Origin: Chromobotia macracanthus
Lineage: Eukaryota; Chordata; Actinopteri; Cypriniformes; Botiidae
Direction: 5' to 3'
Length of the DNA stretch: 64,000 bases
Assembly (NCBI GenBank): GCA_036877525.1
Contig: JAZGTH010000124.1
Location: 806,001 to 870,000, forward strand
Each line of letters starts with the position of its first letter. The first letter of the stretch is position 1. The notes below the pieces were generated by a model. The model had not been told where the DNA came from, made no database searches, and was given only the letters and a program-made list of their open reading frames with translations. The position numbers and the translations under genes were made by a program. Shown one piece after another: positions 24,132 through 37,612 of this stretch.

Positions 24132-24400
24132 ATGAAAGGGGTCCTTTCATGGCCTTTTACGAAGTCTTGATTTTGTTTTCGACGTGCTAGAATAGGTTTT
24201 CATACTTAATTGTTCAAAAAACATTTTTTTCACATATTTTACATTATTACACCACTGTTTCCAGTCTATGCACTGTTTAGTTCCATATTCTACAAAGCTC
24301 CTCCTTCTGAAATGCTTTGATTGGTCAAGCTAGCCCAGTCTTACAAAAGTGAAAGTGAACATGCAGCTCAGTGAACATTAGTCCATCTTAGAAGTCTGAA
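24132..24400 (+). repeat. candidate dispersed repeat starting at a palindrome
   Basis: It opens with a perfect 8-base inverted pair around 3 bases, ATGAAAGG-GGT-CCTTTCAT (24132-24150). It continues with CATGGCCTTTTACGAAGTC and the CAAAGCTCCTCCTTCTGAAA and GATTGGTCAAGCTAGCCCAG blocks, which I recall as recurrent in cyprinid intergenic DNA. The right edge was not found. Low confidence. Confidence 0.3.
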
Positions 24401-26745
24401 GGGGTTTTAGTGTTGAGGTGAAAAACTGTTTCTTCAACATGGTGACAACACACTACTAAAGCAGGCCAACCTGGCCTGGCTGATGATCCTTTTTTGTGTA
24501 TTCCCAATTTGTGATGTTGTAAATCCATTTGTAGTCTAGCGATTACCTATTAGACAAGGTTAATGAAGGCCATTATTTGAAAAACATACTTTTGTTTTTA
24601 ACTTAACCTCAATAAACCAGTGCAGTACAATACTTTGGACTCTCTAGGTCAATAACTATCAAAAACAATTTGAGCTTTCTAATTTGGAAAGCTTTGGAAA
24701 CAGTTCTTCTTTCCAGAAGTTTGGAAAGCTTTAGGAAATGGGGTGTGGCCAAGTGTACTAATAAGCAAAACATCAGTTTTGACGTTGAAGTTTAAGCAAA
24801 CGTTTCCGTTTGCTCACTGTTTAATCTTAGTGCTGTCTAGGAGAAAGCCAGGTTTAAAACATGTCAAGTTTAAATAGACCCAGTGCCAAATAACAGTGAA
24901 CAGTATCATCAGAAAAAAATAGCACTTTGTAGTTTATGTTCTACGTGTAAATTTTCTTAGGGTGAATATTTCCTTGCTTAGCAAAACTGACAGCAATAAA
25001 ATTATGTCTGTCAGTGTCCTTAAGCTATACTGCTGGATCCATATTTCATGAAAGCACATCATTTTATAATAATAATGCTTTCAGTGGGCCATCCGTTGTG
25101 CCCTATACAGTGTTTTCTGAAAAGGGCAAAACATCCAAGGCCACCCCTGAGTTCTTGAGTATGTGTGTGTTTGAGTAGGAAAGTATGCATATGTGTGGGA
25201 GTTGGGTAAAAGTCCCTTTGAGCAGAAGATTATTGGTATGCCACAATGCACAGGAGTTGTGCTGTCATTAGAGCTATGGTTGGTAAGGGACCAAACCGCT
25301 GGTTAAATCTGCAATGAAATACTAAACTGAGGCAATAAAACTGGCGCATTTGCAAGAAAATGAAAACAGATGAGGGGCAGTAAAGGATACTTGATTAATG
25401 TATTTGTGTGTGTATGAGAAAGAAAGAATGGATTGGAACAATAAAAGACAGAATATATATTTGAAAAAGTGCGTGTTTAAACACTATGGAATAATAGTCT
25501 TCACAAGTACCACAAAACCACATGAAAATGCTTTCCAAAAATAACACAACTTTTGGCTAAGAGCCACAAGTGCAAGGGGATTATGAGATAGCGGGGGGCA
25601 CCAACTAGACAGACCTACCACCAACATCTCTCACAACACATTTAATAACAACAAGACTTTAGCCTTATACAAATTCCACAAAATAAAGAAAAAGAGAGAT
25701 AAAGAGAGACTCTCCCTTTAACTTAATGCAGCTGTAGGGTTGCAATTTTCCTATTCTTTGGCACCAATTGGTACATGCGTAAAAATATGTTTACTTCAAA
25801 ACAGGAAGGACACTAAGGCAGCTTAAAATATTGTATTCACCTGTTAAGCTGTTTTTATCAGCTGTTTAAAACAAGCAAGTTGTTTGAAATGTCATAATAT
25901 ATCACAGGCCAGTTGCATTTTTTAAGCAAATAGTTGTTTGACAATTAGGTTGTGAATTAAAAAAGGTCATTTAATTTTTGTCAATTTACCATTTTCTATT
26001 TTTCTTAGAACGTTACCCACACAAAACACACTAAAATTCTGAAATTTGGATTTTTGCTGAAAGTGGCCCAGCAGGCTAAATAGCATACATAGATAAACTA
26101 ATTCTGCTTTATCAAAAAAACAGAGAAGCAGAAGTTCAAATCCAAATTTTAAATCTGACAAGACCCAGAGGCAGCCAAACAACACTAAACAGTGAATGAA
26201 TAGGGCAGTGAACTGGATTGCTGGTATACACAATACATCAGGACGTGAATATGCAATAAGACACATACAGTATACAGCTTTCGCTTGGCCAGTGATGCCA
26301 AATGTTGACCTGTGTCTGAGAAAGTACTGTGGAACTTTTCTGAACAGAATCTCCCATGGACGTTTTGTCCAGATTTCAGGTCAGAGAACCAGGATACAGT
26401 AACCTACAGGATCTCCATTGTATGAAGAGCTGGACCACAGTTCAGACGGCACCTCCCTAATGGTTGATGTACAATTACAACTCCATACTGCCTGTATGAA
26501 GATGTAACTTCTTCAGATCTCCAGAAAAAAATGTTTCTCTAAACACTTCCTAACATTTCTAGGATATTTATATGCCATGTTAGCTTCTTGCCCACTCATA
26601 CTCCTTGAACTGAAAGGCCCTTATAAACAGCACCCCCTGATCCCACAAGAAAAGGTATCTGTAGTGATAACTTTGTGATGGCAAACTTGATCCATTGGAA
26701 CCCAGAAAGTCAACATCTGTGTGTCAGTCTGAATGGCAGATTCCA
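24401..26745. other. intronic or flanking sequence, no gene seen
   Basis: Nothing assignable. A short local duplication of TTTGGAAAGCTTT occurs near 24685 and 24720. Open frames at 25967-26266 (-) and 26196-26402 (+) overlap on opposite strands and show no known domain. Confidence 0.4.
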
Positions 26746-26992
26746 GGGGGCAGTTGTGGCGTACTGGTTAGTGAGTTTTTTAATCACAGGGCTTCTAATG
26801 AGAAGGGCTTCTAATCAGAAGGTTGCTGGTTCGATTCCAGTGCTGTCAGGTAGCAACTTAAGTGCCAATCCTGATTGCTCCGGGTGTGTGCGTGTTCATG
26901 ACTTGCATTGTGTGTTCCTCACCAGTAATGGGTTAAATACAGAGGTCACATTTCGGGTATGGATTACCATACTTGACAAATATGTCACTTCA
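26746..26992 (+). mobile_element. V-SINE of HAmo type
   Basis: The head GGGCAGTTGTGGCGTACTGG contains box A TGGCGTACTGG (26757-26767), and box B GGTTCGATTCC lies at 26828-26838. The lower half reads TGCTCCGGGTGTGTGCGTGT, GTAATGGGTTAAATACAGAG, TTTCGGGTATGGATTACCAT and ACTTGACAAATATGTCACTT, the conserved 3' part of HAmo/V-SINEs of cyprinids. The central part is shortened compared with the family. A 16-base tandem duplication (GGGCTTCTAATSAGAA at 26789-26804 and 26805-26820) lengthens the anticodon-arm region. The open frame at 26675-27001 is a by-product. Confidence 0.88.
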
Positions 26993-29900
26993 AATGAGTA
27001 ATGGGTGAACACCCTGAGAACAGCTCCAGTATTGAAATGGCCTTGTATGAAGCAATCCCAGGGGATATAGTGGATATAGTCCAAGGGTGGTTTCACTACA
27101 GTGGTTCAAGCTGTAGTAATGCCCAAATGACTAGAAAATTATATTGTGTCCCGTATCCCCTGGGATACAGGGGAATGCTCACACAGTAGCTGTGTATTAT
27201 ATTGTAGAACCCTTCTGTTACTTATATCAACGACAGAAATAAGCAACTATATTGTATTGCATTACAGTAACATTTAATTATTAACAACAAATCAAAATGA
27301 GCTGGTACAGAGTTTATAGGTGAAAGGATTTATTAACATTACTGACTGAAATTACAATACAGATGCATATAATGGCAAATAGCATATACAATTAAACATG
27401 TATGTGGAGAATATTACCTTACAGCTGAAGAATAGAAGAGAAAGAAAGAAAGAAACCTAGAGCTCAGATAAAGAAGAAGAGCATAAAGTACAGAATCCAG
27501 GAGCAAAGCTTAAGGAAATGCACCCAAGAGGAAGGAGCACAAAGAAGAAGAGTGCAAGGGGAAAAACACCAAAGGAAAGAGCCAGAGCATATCTTACATT
27601 TCCCTTTTATCCTTTCCTTGACCATGAGACTGAACTTAAGACAACCAAAGTGACCAATCAGAAGACCATGTTTAACCCATTTTGTAGAGTGTGTAGCCAG
27701 GGAGAGACCAAAAGCCAGCATTTGAAATTTGTGTATTTTGTTCCTTTAAAGCAACCAGAGAAAAGACCTTTGCCTTATGCCACCTGTGTCTAGAAAACAC
27801 ATAAAAAGAAAGTTGTAAAATGTGCAATATTACAATTACAATTACAAGTGTAAAAACAAATACAACGGGACACTGAATCATTTTGAAAGCCTTTTACATA
27901 GGCAGCACTCACACTGCAGCAGAATATGGTGCCAGAACTGTTTTAGAATGCTAAATATATGTAAACACATTTGTATGTGTTTGTGTTGTGAAGAAAAATC
28001 AGTGTTATTACTTTCCTTTTGGTAGAGGCCCAATTACTTTAAATAATGTCTCTGTATTTGTGTTCACTGCCATATGCATAGTACATAGTAATTACTTTAC
28101 TGGTAAATACCCAAAAAAGTGTTGTTTACATGTTTAAGCAACAACGTTCCATCTTTTTACCAATAAGATACCATTCACGCATCAGTACCAAAAATGCTGG
28201 TAAACTCTCTGATGTCATTACTGTAAATGTTTACATTTAATGCAGTCGCTTTTGACCCAACAACATCATATTAGACAAACATCTCTGCTTTGACTTCTGC
28301 AAAGAGCATGGAGTAAACATGTAATTGTCAGAATGTTATGACTGGCCCAAAGAAGACTTTTATGTCAGCATTGTTCTGTGATCATACCAGTAATCCTGTT
28401 CTGTCTTCACTCAAAGCATCTTACTGATAATTTTCTGGTAATAGCACAACTTCTCTTACTGGTAAATTGCCAGAATTCATTTAGCAGTAATTTTCTCCTT
28501 AACACAGGAGAAACTAACAAATGTACATGCAGTTTAAGGGTTAACAACACAGAGCTATTTTAATGTCCCTGTTGGGTTCAAGGGCCTGGACTACAAAATC
28601 CCAGGTTATGGTCTCCTTGTGTCCTATGCTGATTTTTTAATGAATGGTTCAATATGCAATTCATTAAAGTGGCTGTTTTATTTGATGGAATTCTACATGT
28701 AACTAGAGAGAAATTAACTGAAAGCTTAATATGGATTGGAAGAGATGGGAGACTGGCCTTTTCATGATCATAGTCACTAGTAGAAGCACTTCTCAGTGTG
28801 TCTCTAAGCAAAAAAACATTTAGTCAGTTCCTTGCTGGGGAAGAAAAAACAGAACGAAAGAGAGTCCCACTGCAGTATTTCATCTTAGGAGGAAGATGAC
28901 AAGACGATTGACTTATTTTTACAATAGGATTCTTCTTCTTTTCTCAGGTGGTTTGTCTTTTGCAAGACAGAAACATGTATGGACTGTGTTTTTGCAAATG
29001 CTCTGACTGTAGTTCCACCAATATTCTACTGTGGCAACATATGCAGAACACAAATTGTAACAAAAATGGAGGGATATGATGCGTTAGTCAGACATAATAT
29101 GAGAAAGAGGAAGAGAGGAAAGAGATACCAGAGTTGCTCATGAATGTGTGTCAGATAGAGTTTTGAGGGCCTAACATTGACTAGAGACATGTCAGATGTC
29201 AAGGAGTAGTGTTGTTGTACACTGAGGGCACAGCCACAGTCCAAAAGTATTGATTTCCCTGCTTGTAGGAAGCCAGTAACTGTCATGTGGAGAGGCCTGA
29301 CCTTGGAACAGGCAAGACAACTATTCCCCAATTCCCAGCAGCCTGACTGAAGCTTAGAGCAATGTAGTCAAGACAACAACACAGCTCTGGTTTATGGAAG
29401 AGAGCGTGGGTTCATCTCACACCAGAGGAAGAATGAAGAAATAGAGAAAAACAGTCCACACTATCCAGTTCCCCTGAGCTCTTCATGGGCAGCCTTGAGT
29501 CTAGTTATCACAGTGTTTGAAATGACAATAGCTTGACTTATACTTTCCTCCAGAGACTTAAATCTTGTCTATAACTCAGAGATAGACAGGAAGGAAGAGT
29601 GAGATGGTGAAAGAAAAGATAAGAGAGAGGGTTAGGTTTAGTTTAGGCTATTGAGAAGGCAGCAGAAATAATTAATTTGGGAATGAAAACTGAATAAGAC
29701 ACAGCCCTGTCACCTGCTGCCTTTCCTACAAACACAAACTCAAGTGTCTGATATCATCAACAATTTCTGAATAAACTTTCACTCTGAGGTAACACTGAGC
29801 ATATTCAGTCATTACTTGGTAGGTTAGAAGAACACAAAGAATGAATTTAAATGGTATAACAAACAAACAATGTGTTTACACAAGCACATACCATTCATCA

Positions 29901-32900
29901 GAAAGACCAAGCTGGTTGAGCTAGACCAGCACCAAACTAATGTTAGCCAGTGTTGTCACAATACCAAAATTCTGTCTTTGGTAAAAAAAACAAATTTTAA
30001 TACAAATACTGAACCAATACCATGGCAAAAACATAAAACAAAAAGAAGAAGAATTTATTTATAGGTGACTGAACACATGGGACACAAAATTCTGTTTTAT
30101 TTATTAAAAAAACCCCTGAAAACTCTGACTTGACCTGCATGTTCCTGCCCTGGATTTTTGAGAAATTCCTCCTCTTTATTTAAAAATAAAAAATACATGC
30201 CACCATGCGAGCCAATGGTGAACAGCAGCTCACAGTCTAGCCCACAGATCTGCTAAAGTTTAAATTTAAAAGGTTCAATTTATTACCATAAATGCATGTG
30301 CAGGCATAAATATGAAATATACAGTAAATATAGAAGTTTACTAACATTAACTAAGATTTATAAATGCAATAAAGTATTGATCATTGTTAGTTAACTGATG
30401 TTAAAAAAAAACGAATGTAACCAATTAAAATGTATTTTTATAGCTGGTAAACTACGATTGACTCAGCATGAGTCATATGTAGGTTTATTTTATCAGTCAC
30501 ATTCGCTGCCTGTTGCTTTATAATAAAATTTTTGATGGTGTCGGGATGTCTGCCGTTGGGATGCTTTGCTGAGTTGGCCATGTTGGCTTTCTTGACCCAC
30601 GTTCATTTTAAATATGTTTCACAGATGGACTTTGTCCATGTGTTTGCCCTAGTTGTTGGCTATGAAAGCAAAAGAGTGCTGCTGCACGCATTTGATTTGT
30701 TCACAAGCCGTGAACAAGTGCTTATATTTGCCCTATGACTCACATTTTGTCACCATGAAAATGGTAGCATGTTTGAGAGGATAAAGTTTGACACGCTCAG
30801 TGTAACAGAATGGAGCGCTGTGCACACACACTGCCCTGTTGTGCTCATCAATGCAAAACAGAAAATACGGCTCTTATTAAAATGCTGTCATTCTTAAAGT
30901 AATATTACTAATTATATGTGAAATAGTACTGTTTTCACAGCAGGGTATCGCAGTACTTTTTCAGTATCAAGAAGCCAGTTGATAAAATGTAGAATGCAGT
31001 CTGATTTATTTAGAATTTTCTTAGTCACAACATAATTCCCAAAGATAGGTTTCTGCTATTCCAAAGTATTGATAAGTTTGCTATATTGTAAAATGTGGAA
31101 AAAACATTAATAAAGAATGAGTAAGTAACCCTAAACTAACGATATACGTTAATATTTTATATATTACATAACACTGAAATCCTTCATAATAAAAAAACTT
31201 GGGCTGAGACTGATTAGTCTGTCAATGCAAAGCATTAGAAACGCTGTGCAACATTTGTGGTGGTTCAAAGGAAGGCAAGTGTCACACATTGGAATGTTAC
31301 CCTCCTGTTGGCCAGCACACAGTATCTTGGTTAAGAAGAGAAGGAGAAATGGGTCATTTCCATGAGTGAATCTCAGTAATTAATTATTCAACAAAACTGC
31401 TAATACTGTATGCCTCAGATCAGGACAGCAAATTCCACTTAGAACAGATTATTGGGCCGTGGCACAGGCTTAAATGCCTTGAGAAAAGATTCAGAACATA
31501 CGGTCACTAGAAGACTGATACACACACTGAAATTAAAAAAAGAACACTATACCATCTCCAGTAGTACCTGGTGGTTTCTCCTAAGGAGATAAAACTGTCA
31601 GTTTGGACTGAGCTATATTGTTTTAGTTTCTTTGACTACAACAACTGGCATTATTTTTTTTATTTTATTGTTTTGTCATTAAAGAAGTAAGAGCAAATTT
31701 GCTGCGCTGTTACTGACTATTTAATTTGTAAAAGAAAGTGTTAAATTAAAAGAAAAAGCAAAGACAGTGAATGCATAATGTCAATAAATTAGGCTAAGCT
31801 GGTAACAGCTTGCAGAGAAAACTGTCTAGGTGGGCTTTTTCTCCCTGACACCTCTTTCACCCCACTCTCTCTGACATACAGAAACACATACGTTATTTAA
31901 CAGGTAGTTTACAATAATTTTATAATAGTATTACAGTCATAATAAAATATTTTCAGTTTCTCTCTCAGACATTTTTATACCTCAAATTTGCTTTTAGATA
32001 GAAACCAGAATAAGAAAGCCATTGTGAGGAAACCACAGTGACACGCTTGCTTCCTATATTTTGTCTTAGAAATAAAAAATGGAGGGAAGACTGAAGCCAA
32101 TGATTCTCTGCTAAGTGAATAATGTGCTTTTTTCCTGTGTAACCATGAACGGTACTAGATTATTATTAAGACAAAACTGAGTTTTCAAGAATTGTGACAG
32201 ATTGAAATTCTTAAGCTGTTTTGGAAAATAAATTAATGTCTTTGTCTTCCACTTAAGATATCAATAGACTAAACACTATATGACAGGATTGTATGATGGA
32301 ACATATAACATATGTCAAATCATTCCTAAATTGGATTTCTCAGCATGGTTAGCTTATAACACTGCTGGTGTAACACCTGTAATGATGTTTCTGCAGTTGG
32401 TAACAAATATAAAGGTTTTTTTTGCTTCTGTAATTAATTTTAAAAGAAATCTCATAGGTGACAGATGAGATACATGTCAAAGAGCCACTCAACTAATCCT
32501 TAAGTTGACCATCTCAAGAAATTCAGCTAATGCTCACAGGTAATTGTGATTTTAATGCTCATTGTTCCTTTCTACTTTAATCTGCCCTATACACGTCTCC
32601 ACATCTATTCCTTGTTGCTGTCTTGTCAGGCTCCAGGGTACCCATTCAGTTTCCCAGAAAGCCAGAAAGCTAAGCACACACTACATGACTGAAATCTATG
32701 CACACTACAAGACAAAATTGCCTCTAGTTTTTAGTTGTGTGTGTGCACATACTACACAAGTGATTTTTTGCCAAATCACATGCATTCTTAACATCATGAC
32801 ATCAAAAGGGCTTGTTTGTTATTTTTGTTCTGATTTGCTCAGAACAGGAAAACAGAAGAAATTTTTTTTTTCTTTTTTTAATAGAGCTGTCAATGGATTA

Positions 32901-35900
32901 AATTATTTGCTTTTAAATTATATTTCTTTTTGTTGTAATTAACACATTAATTTGCTTTCAAATGGCCTATAATTATTAGGTTTGGTCATTTGTATGCAGT
33001 GTAAAATGTATTGTGTATTCACAGAAATGCAAAAACAGTAATATAATACCCCAAAGTTAGTCCATTAATAATTTAAGATTAGTCCATGCTTCATTGTATT
33101 TTATGTTAAACTGACTATTAATTCAAATTTAGTAAATATTTTAAATATTTTATACATTTTTTTTTCAAATATTAGTTTTAGTTTCATTAGTTATGAACCC
33201 TTATTACCACAATATATAACACTGTATAGTAAAATTCCCAACACATTTTTCCACACTTAATGGAAAGTTCTCTGCTGCTGTTCTATTAATAGTTCTATTA
33301 ATGATGGTGTTTTACTCATAGTGACATTTCAAATGTTGCTATGATGATTTTCACCATATAAAGATTGGTATTACTTAATATTTGTCACCTGCCACCTGGG
33401 TTTAATTTATAAATTAATAAACCATATTAAGGGTCTCTCTCCATCATTTACTAATAAACAGTGTGTGTGAGTGCGTGTGTGTGTAAAAGAAAGAGCGAGC
33501 ATGACAATGATGCTGCAATTCTGACAGAGTTTGATAAGCTTCAGATACTTATGAGTTTATAACTGATCAAACAACACCCAGAATTAAGCAGTGATAAAGT
33601 CAAATAAAATGTGTTAATGAAATTAAAATTGAAAGCATTGAACTGAAATCTACAATATCATGGACGATTTATCAGTACAGTTTAAACCCATTCCAGCTGT
33701 TTCAATACAGAGATGCTTATACATACAGAAATATATTTACAGTTTACAAAACACTACTTATTCTAACTGTGTAACTAGTTTGCACATAAATTAGTAATAA
33801 TATGAAGGCTTACAGTAGGTGAAAGGTTAAAAATACAAAAACAAATTTACATTTAAAATGCAAAATACATGTCCATATAATATAGTAAACTTAAAATTAT
33901 GTTATGTTGACTTGTAATAATTAGCATTTTCTACCAGATTGGATTTTAGAATAAAAAATGCCTGTCCAAAGGAAGATTTTTAGCATTTTGTATATATAAG
34001 TTAATGCATGAAAAGCTGTCTTTCAGTGGAAATGGAACGTATTACATGTTTATTACAAGGTGTATTACATGTAATGATTTGCATTTTTTTTCTTTTTTTA
34101 CAGTTTCTTGATTAAAAATTTCACCTTCACTGCCTTTCTAATTAATTACTGAGGCCATTCTGAGGACAGCTGCTGCTCCAATTAGTCTGGAACGAGCAAT
34201 GATGTTGATTGTTCTGCACGTTACAGCTGTCACTGTGGCCTCTCCCTCAGGTGCTTTGTGCACATCTCTCCCCTGCAGTGGAGCCATGGTATGGGACTAC
34301 CGTGAGGGAGACCCATCACAATGGTCTAGTGACCTCTTTCTGAATTGTTAATAAAGCACATGTCAGCAATGTGCAACATAAATCAATTTGGTTAACAAAT
34401 AGTTAGGAGTCCTCTCATGATAATGACCTCTCATATATTACTTACTATTAATTACTCAATTAATACTTACATAGTGAATTCCAACTAATACCATACCTGT
34501 TTGGTAAAATACACAGAAATACATATTTATAGTTAATATTATAGTTAATATTTATAGTCATATTATAGTTAATTTTGACTATATCTAATTCAAAAATATG
34601 TTGTCAGCTTGCATCTTCAGGATGGTCCAAACCTTTGACAAGTGACGTCATGTGACAATGATGCAAATGGCACTGTCCATCGATTAAGTTCACGTCAACA
34701 AATGCTGTTTCAAGAATCTACTTCTGTCCAGTAAATAATTACTTTTTTCCTAAATAAGCAGCTGACTCTATAAACTGCAAAACAGAAAATAAATACATTT
34801 ATTGTGGTAAAATGTTTTAATTGATCAGTAGTCCAAAAACAAAATAACTGGAGTGAAGTTATCCAGAGCAATTGCTATACCTCCAGGATACAGGGACTTT
34901 GTTGTTTGTTTTAATATGATTTATTGACATGAATATGAAGAAACTGTTGTACTTGTGTATTTTAGTTTAATAGTTTGTATTTGTTTTTTTGTGAGGGAGA
35001 GGCCCCCATTAAAACCAGTAAAAGCAGAACATGGCTGTGCTATCCCTGTTATATTGCCTTAAAAAGTAAATATTCCAAAAAGGTACCACATGTTGAGGTA
35101 TGCTCAAAATTCAGCATATTCTGAGTTCTGTGATTTGAGCTACACCCACAGCTTTAAAAGAATGTGTTCTTCCCAGATCATTCTGGCTGACTGAAACCCT
35201 ATTAACAAGGTGGATTAAATTTTCCAAGATTTTATAAAAAAACACATAAATATGGAAAAGGTGCAGTCTAATGACTGTCTTTGTTAATTCACTCCATGCA
35301 TAACAAGATAAAGTGAATGTGGCAAGTCATGTTTGTGTGCTCAGAAGGAAAAGTTTGTTTTGTTTCTTCCCTACCTCAGCACATCTGAGACAGATTTTTG
35401 GAACTATGGAGCATGGTCAAAACAAAAATGGCAGGAGAGGGACTAGGCTCGAGAAAGGAGCCACTAAGGCAGCTGGAAACCTAGACTGTGTGGTTGCTGT
35501 ACCCCCAAGTACAGCTGCATTCACATGTGCTTGATTTACTGATTTACTCTTTCTCAGTATGTTTAACTCTCTTTTTTCCTGTTCTCTCACACGCTCTCAC
35601 AGGAGACTGTCACAGCTGGTTGTACTTACAGCTTTCTGTGGTAACGTGTGTTTCATTAGCCTTGGACGTGTGTTTTGCACCAATTCTAGTCATGTTATTG
35701 TTAGGATGTGGTAAAATTATAAGTATGGGATGCAGATTTGGGGGAGAGGTGAAGCATGGATGGAGGTTAGAGCTGATTCTTCGGAGAGTTCAGGAGATGT
35801 GTGACTTGTTAACTCTGGGCCATTGCTTGTTTCTCATGACTGTGTAGCAATGAAAGGTCTGCCACAATTTGTAGTGCTAATGACTTAATACTGCACAGCC

Positions 35901-36689
35901 TGGAAGACATACATCCATCAATAGCTTTATAATTGTATTGGCTGATCTTAGTCAAATGAAATGGACTATTGTAGGTTCCAGGTAGTGGGGTGGTAATTTT
36001 GTTGGGTCAATTGCCGGATGGCAATCAAATTCTTGGCAAACATTCACTCTTACATATGAAAAAAGCATAGCATAGCATAACTCTTAATGTTCAGTTCCAC
36101 TTAATTATGCAGTATGGTTGTTTAAATTAGAAACAAGTTTTCTGCTGATCTGCAAAACTACTTTTTGAAGGGAACTTGTAAAGAATACCTTTTAATAAAT
36201 ATGCAGTATTACGTTTTTCATTATTACTGTAGCTGTTTCTTTAAAATTGCAATATAATTCATATATATATATATATATACTAAATGTGAAATCAATTAGA
36301 TTTTATTTCTATATCATTTTCACAATATATATAATTTTAAAGGTGCTTTTCAGAAAATGAGCTTGTCAGCTGTCAGTTGTCATTTGTACATTGTCAGAAA
36401 ACTGTTATTGGAAGTGAAAACAGAATTTTACAGGTCTAAGATGGTACAGTTCATGCAGTTGGCTAATATTGTGTATGAAATTAGGCAGAAGTAATGATCA
36501 TCCCAAATCTTTGCAGAGATCAGCATCATCTCTATACAGTGTTAATTAATCTGAAGTCATCTTAAGATGCTGGAACTTCAATCGATCGGTAGCTACTCCA
36601 GGATAGGTATAGAGAATAATTAGCATAGCTGCCATTCATAACAAAACTAGCACAATCGTTTGCATTTTTTTTCTGATGTAATTGGAATA
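26993..36689. other. intronic or flanking sequence, no gene seen
   Basis: Long AT-rich stretch without recognisable gene or transposon. It holds a perfect 13-base inverted repeat at 27055-27067 and 27154-27166, a short GAAA run at about 27441-27453, and an (AT)n run at 36261-36279. The block 34110-34330 is GC-richer and may be a conserved non-coding element. Open frames of up to 126 codons (32562-32942 +) and 119 codons (35488-35847 +) have no family features. Confidence 0.4.
36261..36279. repeat. (AT)n microsatellite
   Basis: An uninterrupted AT dinucleotide run of about 19 bases in AT-rich DNA. Confidence 0.8.
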
Positions 36690-37612
36690 CAAGGTTATCT
36701 GATTCATTATGGGAATGCTTGGCTAAAGAGATGTGTCTTTAATGTAGATTTGAATTGGGAGAGAGTGTCTGAGCCCTGAACAGTGTCAAGAAGACCATTC
36801 CAGCGTGTAGGAGCCAAATGTGAAAACGCTTTACATCCTGTAGAAGACTTTGCAATTCTAGGTACTACCAAAAGAGTAGTCCAGAGTTTTTTGGTCTTAA
36901 AGAGCGCATTGGCTTGTGGTGTGTTTGAAGAGCAATTGAGTACACAGGAGATAGCCCGTTTACAGCCTAGTAAGTAAGTAGCAATATCTTGTATGTATTA
37001 TGGAACTTGACAGGTAGTCAATGTAGAGATGATACAACTGAGGTTATATGATCACATTTTCTGGAACTGGACTCTAGCTCCTGCATTTTGAACTAACTGT
37101 AGCTTGTTTATTGAGGACACTGAACAACAACCAACCAGTGCATTACAATAGTCCAGTCTGGAGGTCATAAATGCGTGAACTAGGTTTTCTGTCTCAGGAA
37201 CAGATAATATGTTCTGCAGCTTAGTAATGTTTTAAAGATGAATTGCTGTCTAATATAACGCCCAGGGGATTGATTGTGCTAGCTACGGTGATAGTACATC
37301 CTTCCAGTTGAAAACTGTATTCTAGAAGTCCAATAAGTAGAACCTCTTTTTAATTTAAGACTCTTTTTAATTTAAGAGAAGAAAATTACTGGTTAACCAA
37401 TACTTTATATCTTTAACACACTCAATTTGGATAAGGTTGAAATATCATCTGGTTATAATGAGATATATAATTGAGTTTCATCAGCATAACAGTGGAAATT
37501 GATTTCATGTTTTCTAATAATCCTGCCAAGGTGCAGCATGCATATTGAGAATAGCATGGGGCCTAAAACAGATCTTTGTGGCAGGCCATATTTTACTGGT
37601 GTTGGTAAAAGT
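36690..37612 (-). pseudogene. 5'-truncated L2/CR1-like LINE, end of reverse transcriptase
   Basis: Read on the - strand the block shows VPQ/PQGSILGP-like sequence near 37560-37600, then YADETQLY (the codons for YADE span 37477-37488). Further on come HAFMTSRLDYCNALVG near 37160-37190, KLQLVQNAGARVQF near 37070-37110, and VPRIAKSSTGCKAFSHLAPT through DTLSQFKSTLKTHLF near 36720-36870. These are the palm and C-terminal landmarks of L2/CR1-type non-LTR reverse transcriptases. The frame is broken by stops and shifts, and the catalytic YADD has become YADE, so it is dead. The block covers only the last part of the enzyme, as expected for a 5'-truncated insertion. It is antisense to bnc2. Confidence 0.82.

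Noticed and set aside
26675..27001. 108-codon open frame
   Set aside because: Its product is a translation of the V-SINE (tRNA-like head and conserved tail), not a protein gene.
32562..32942. 126-codon open frame
   Set aside because: No recognisable domain, poly-T/poly-Phe end, and no supporting splice or start context.
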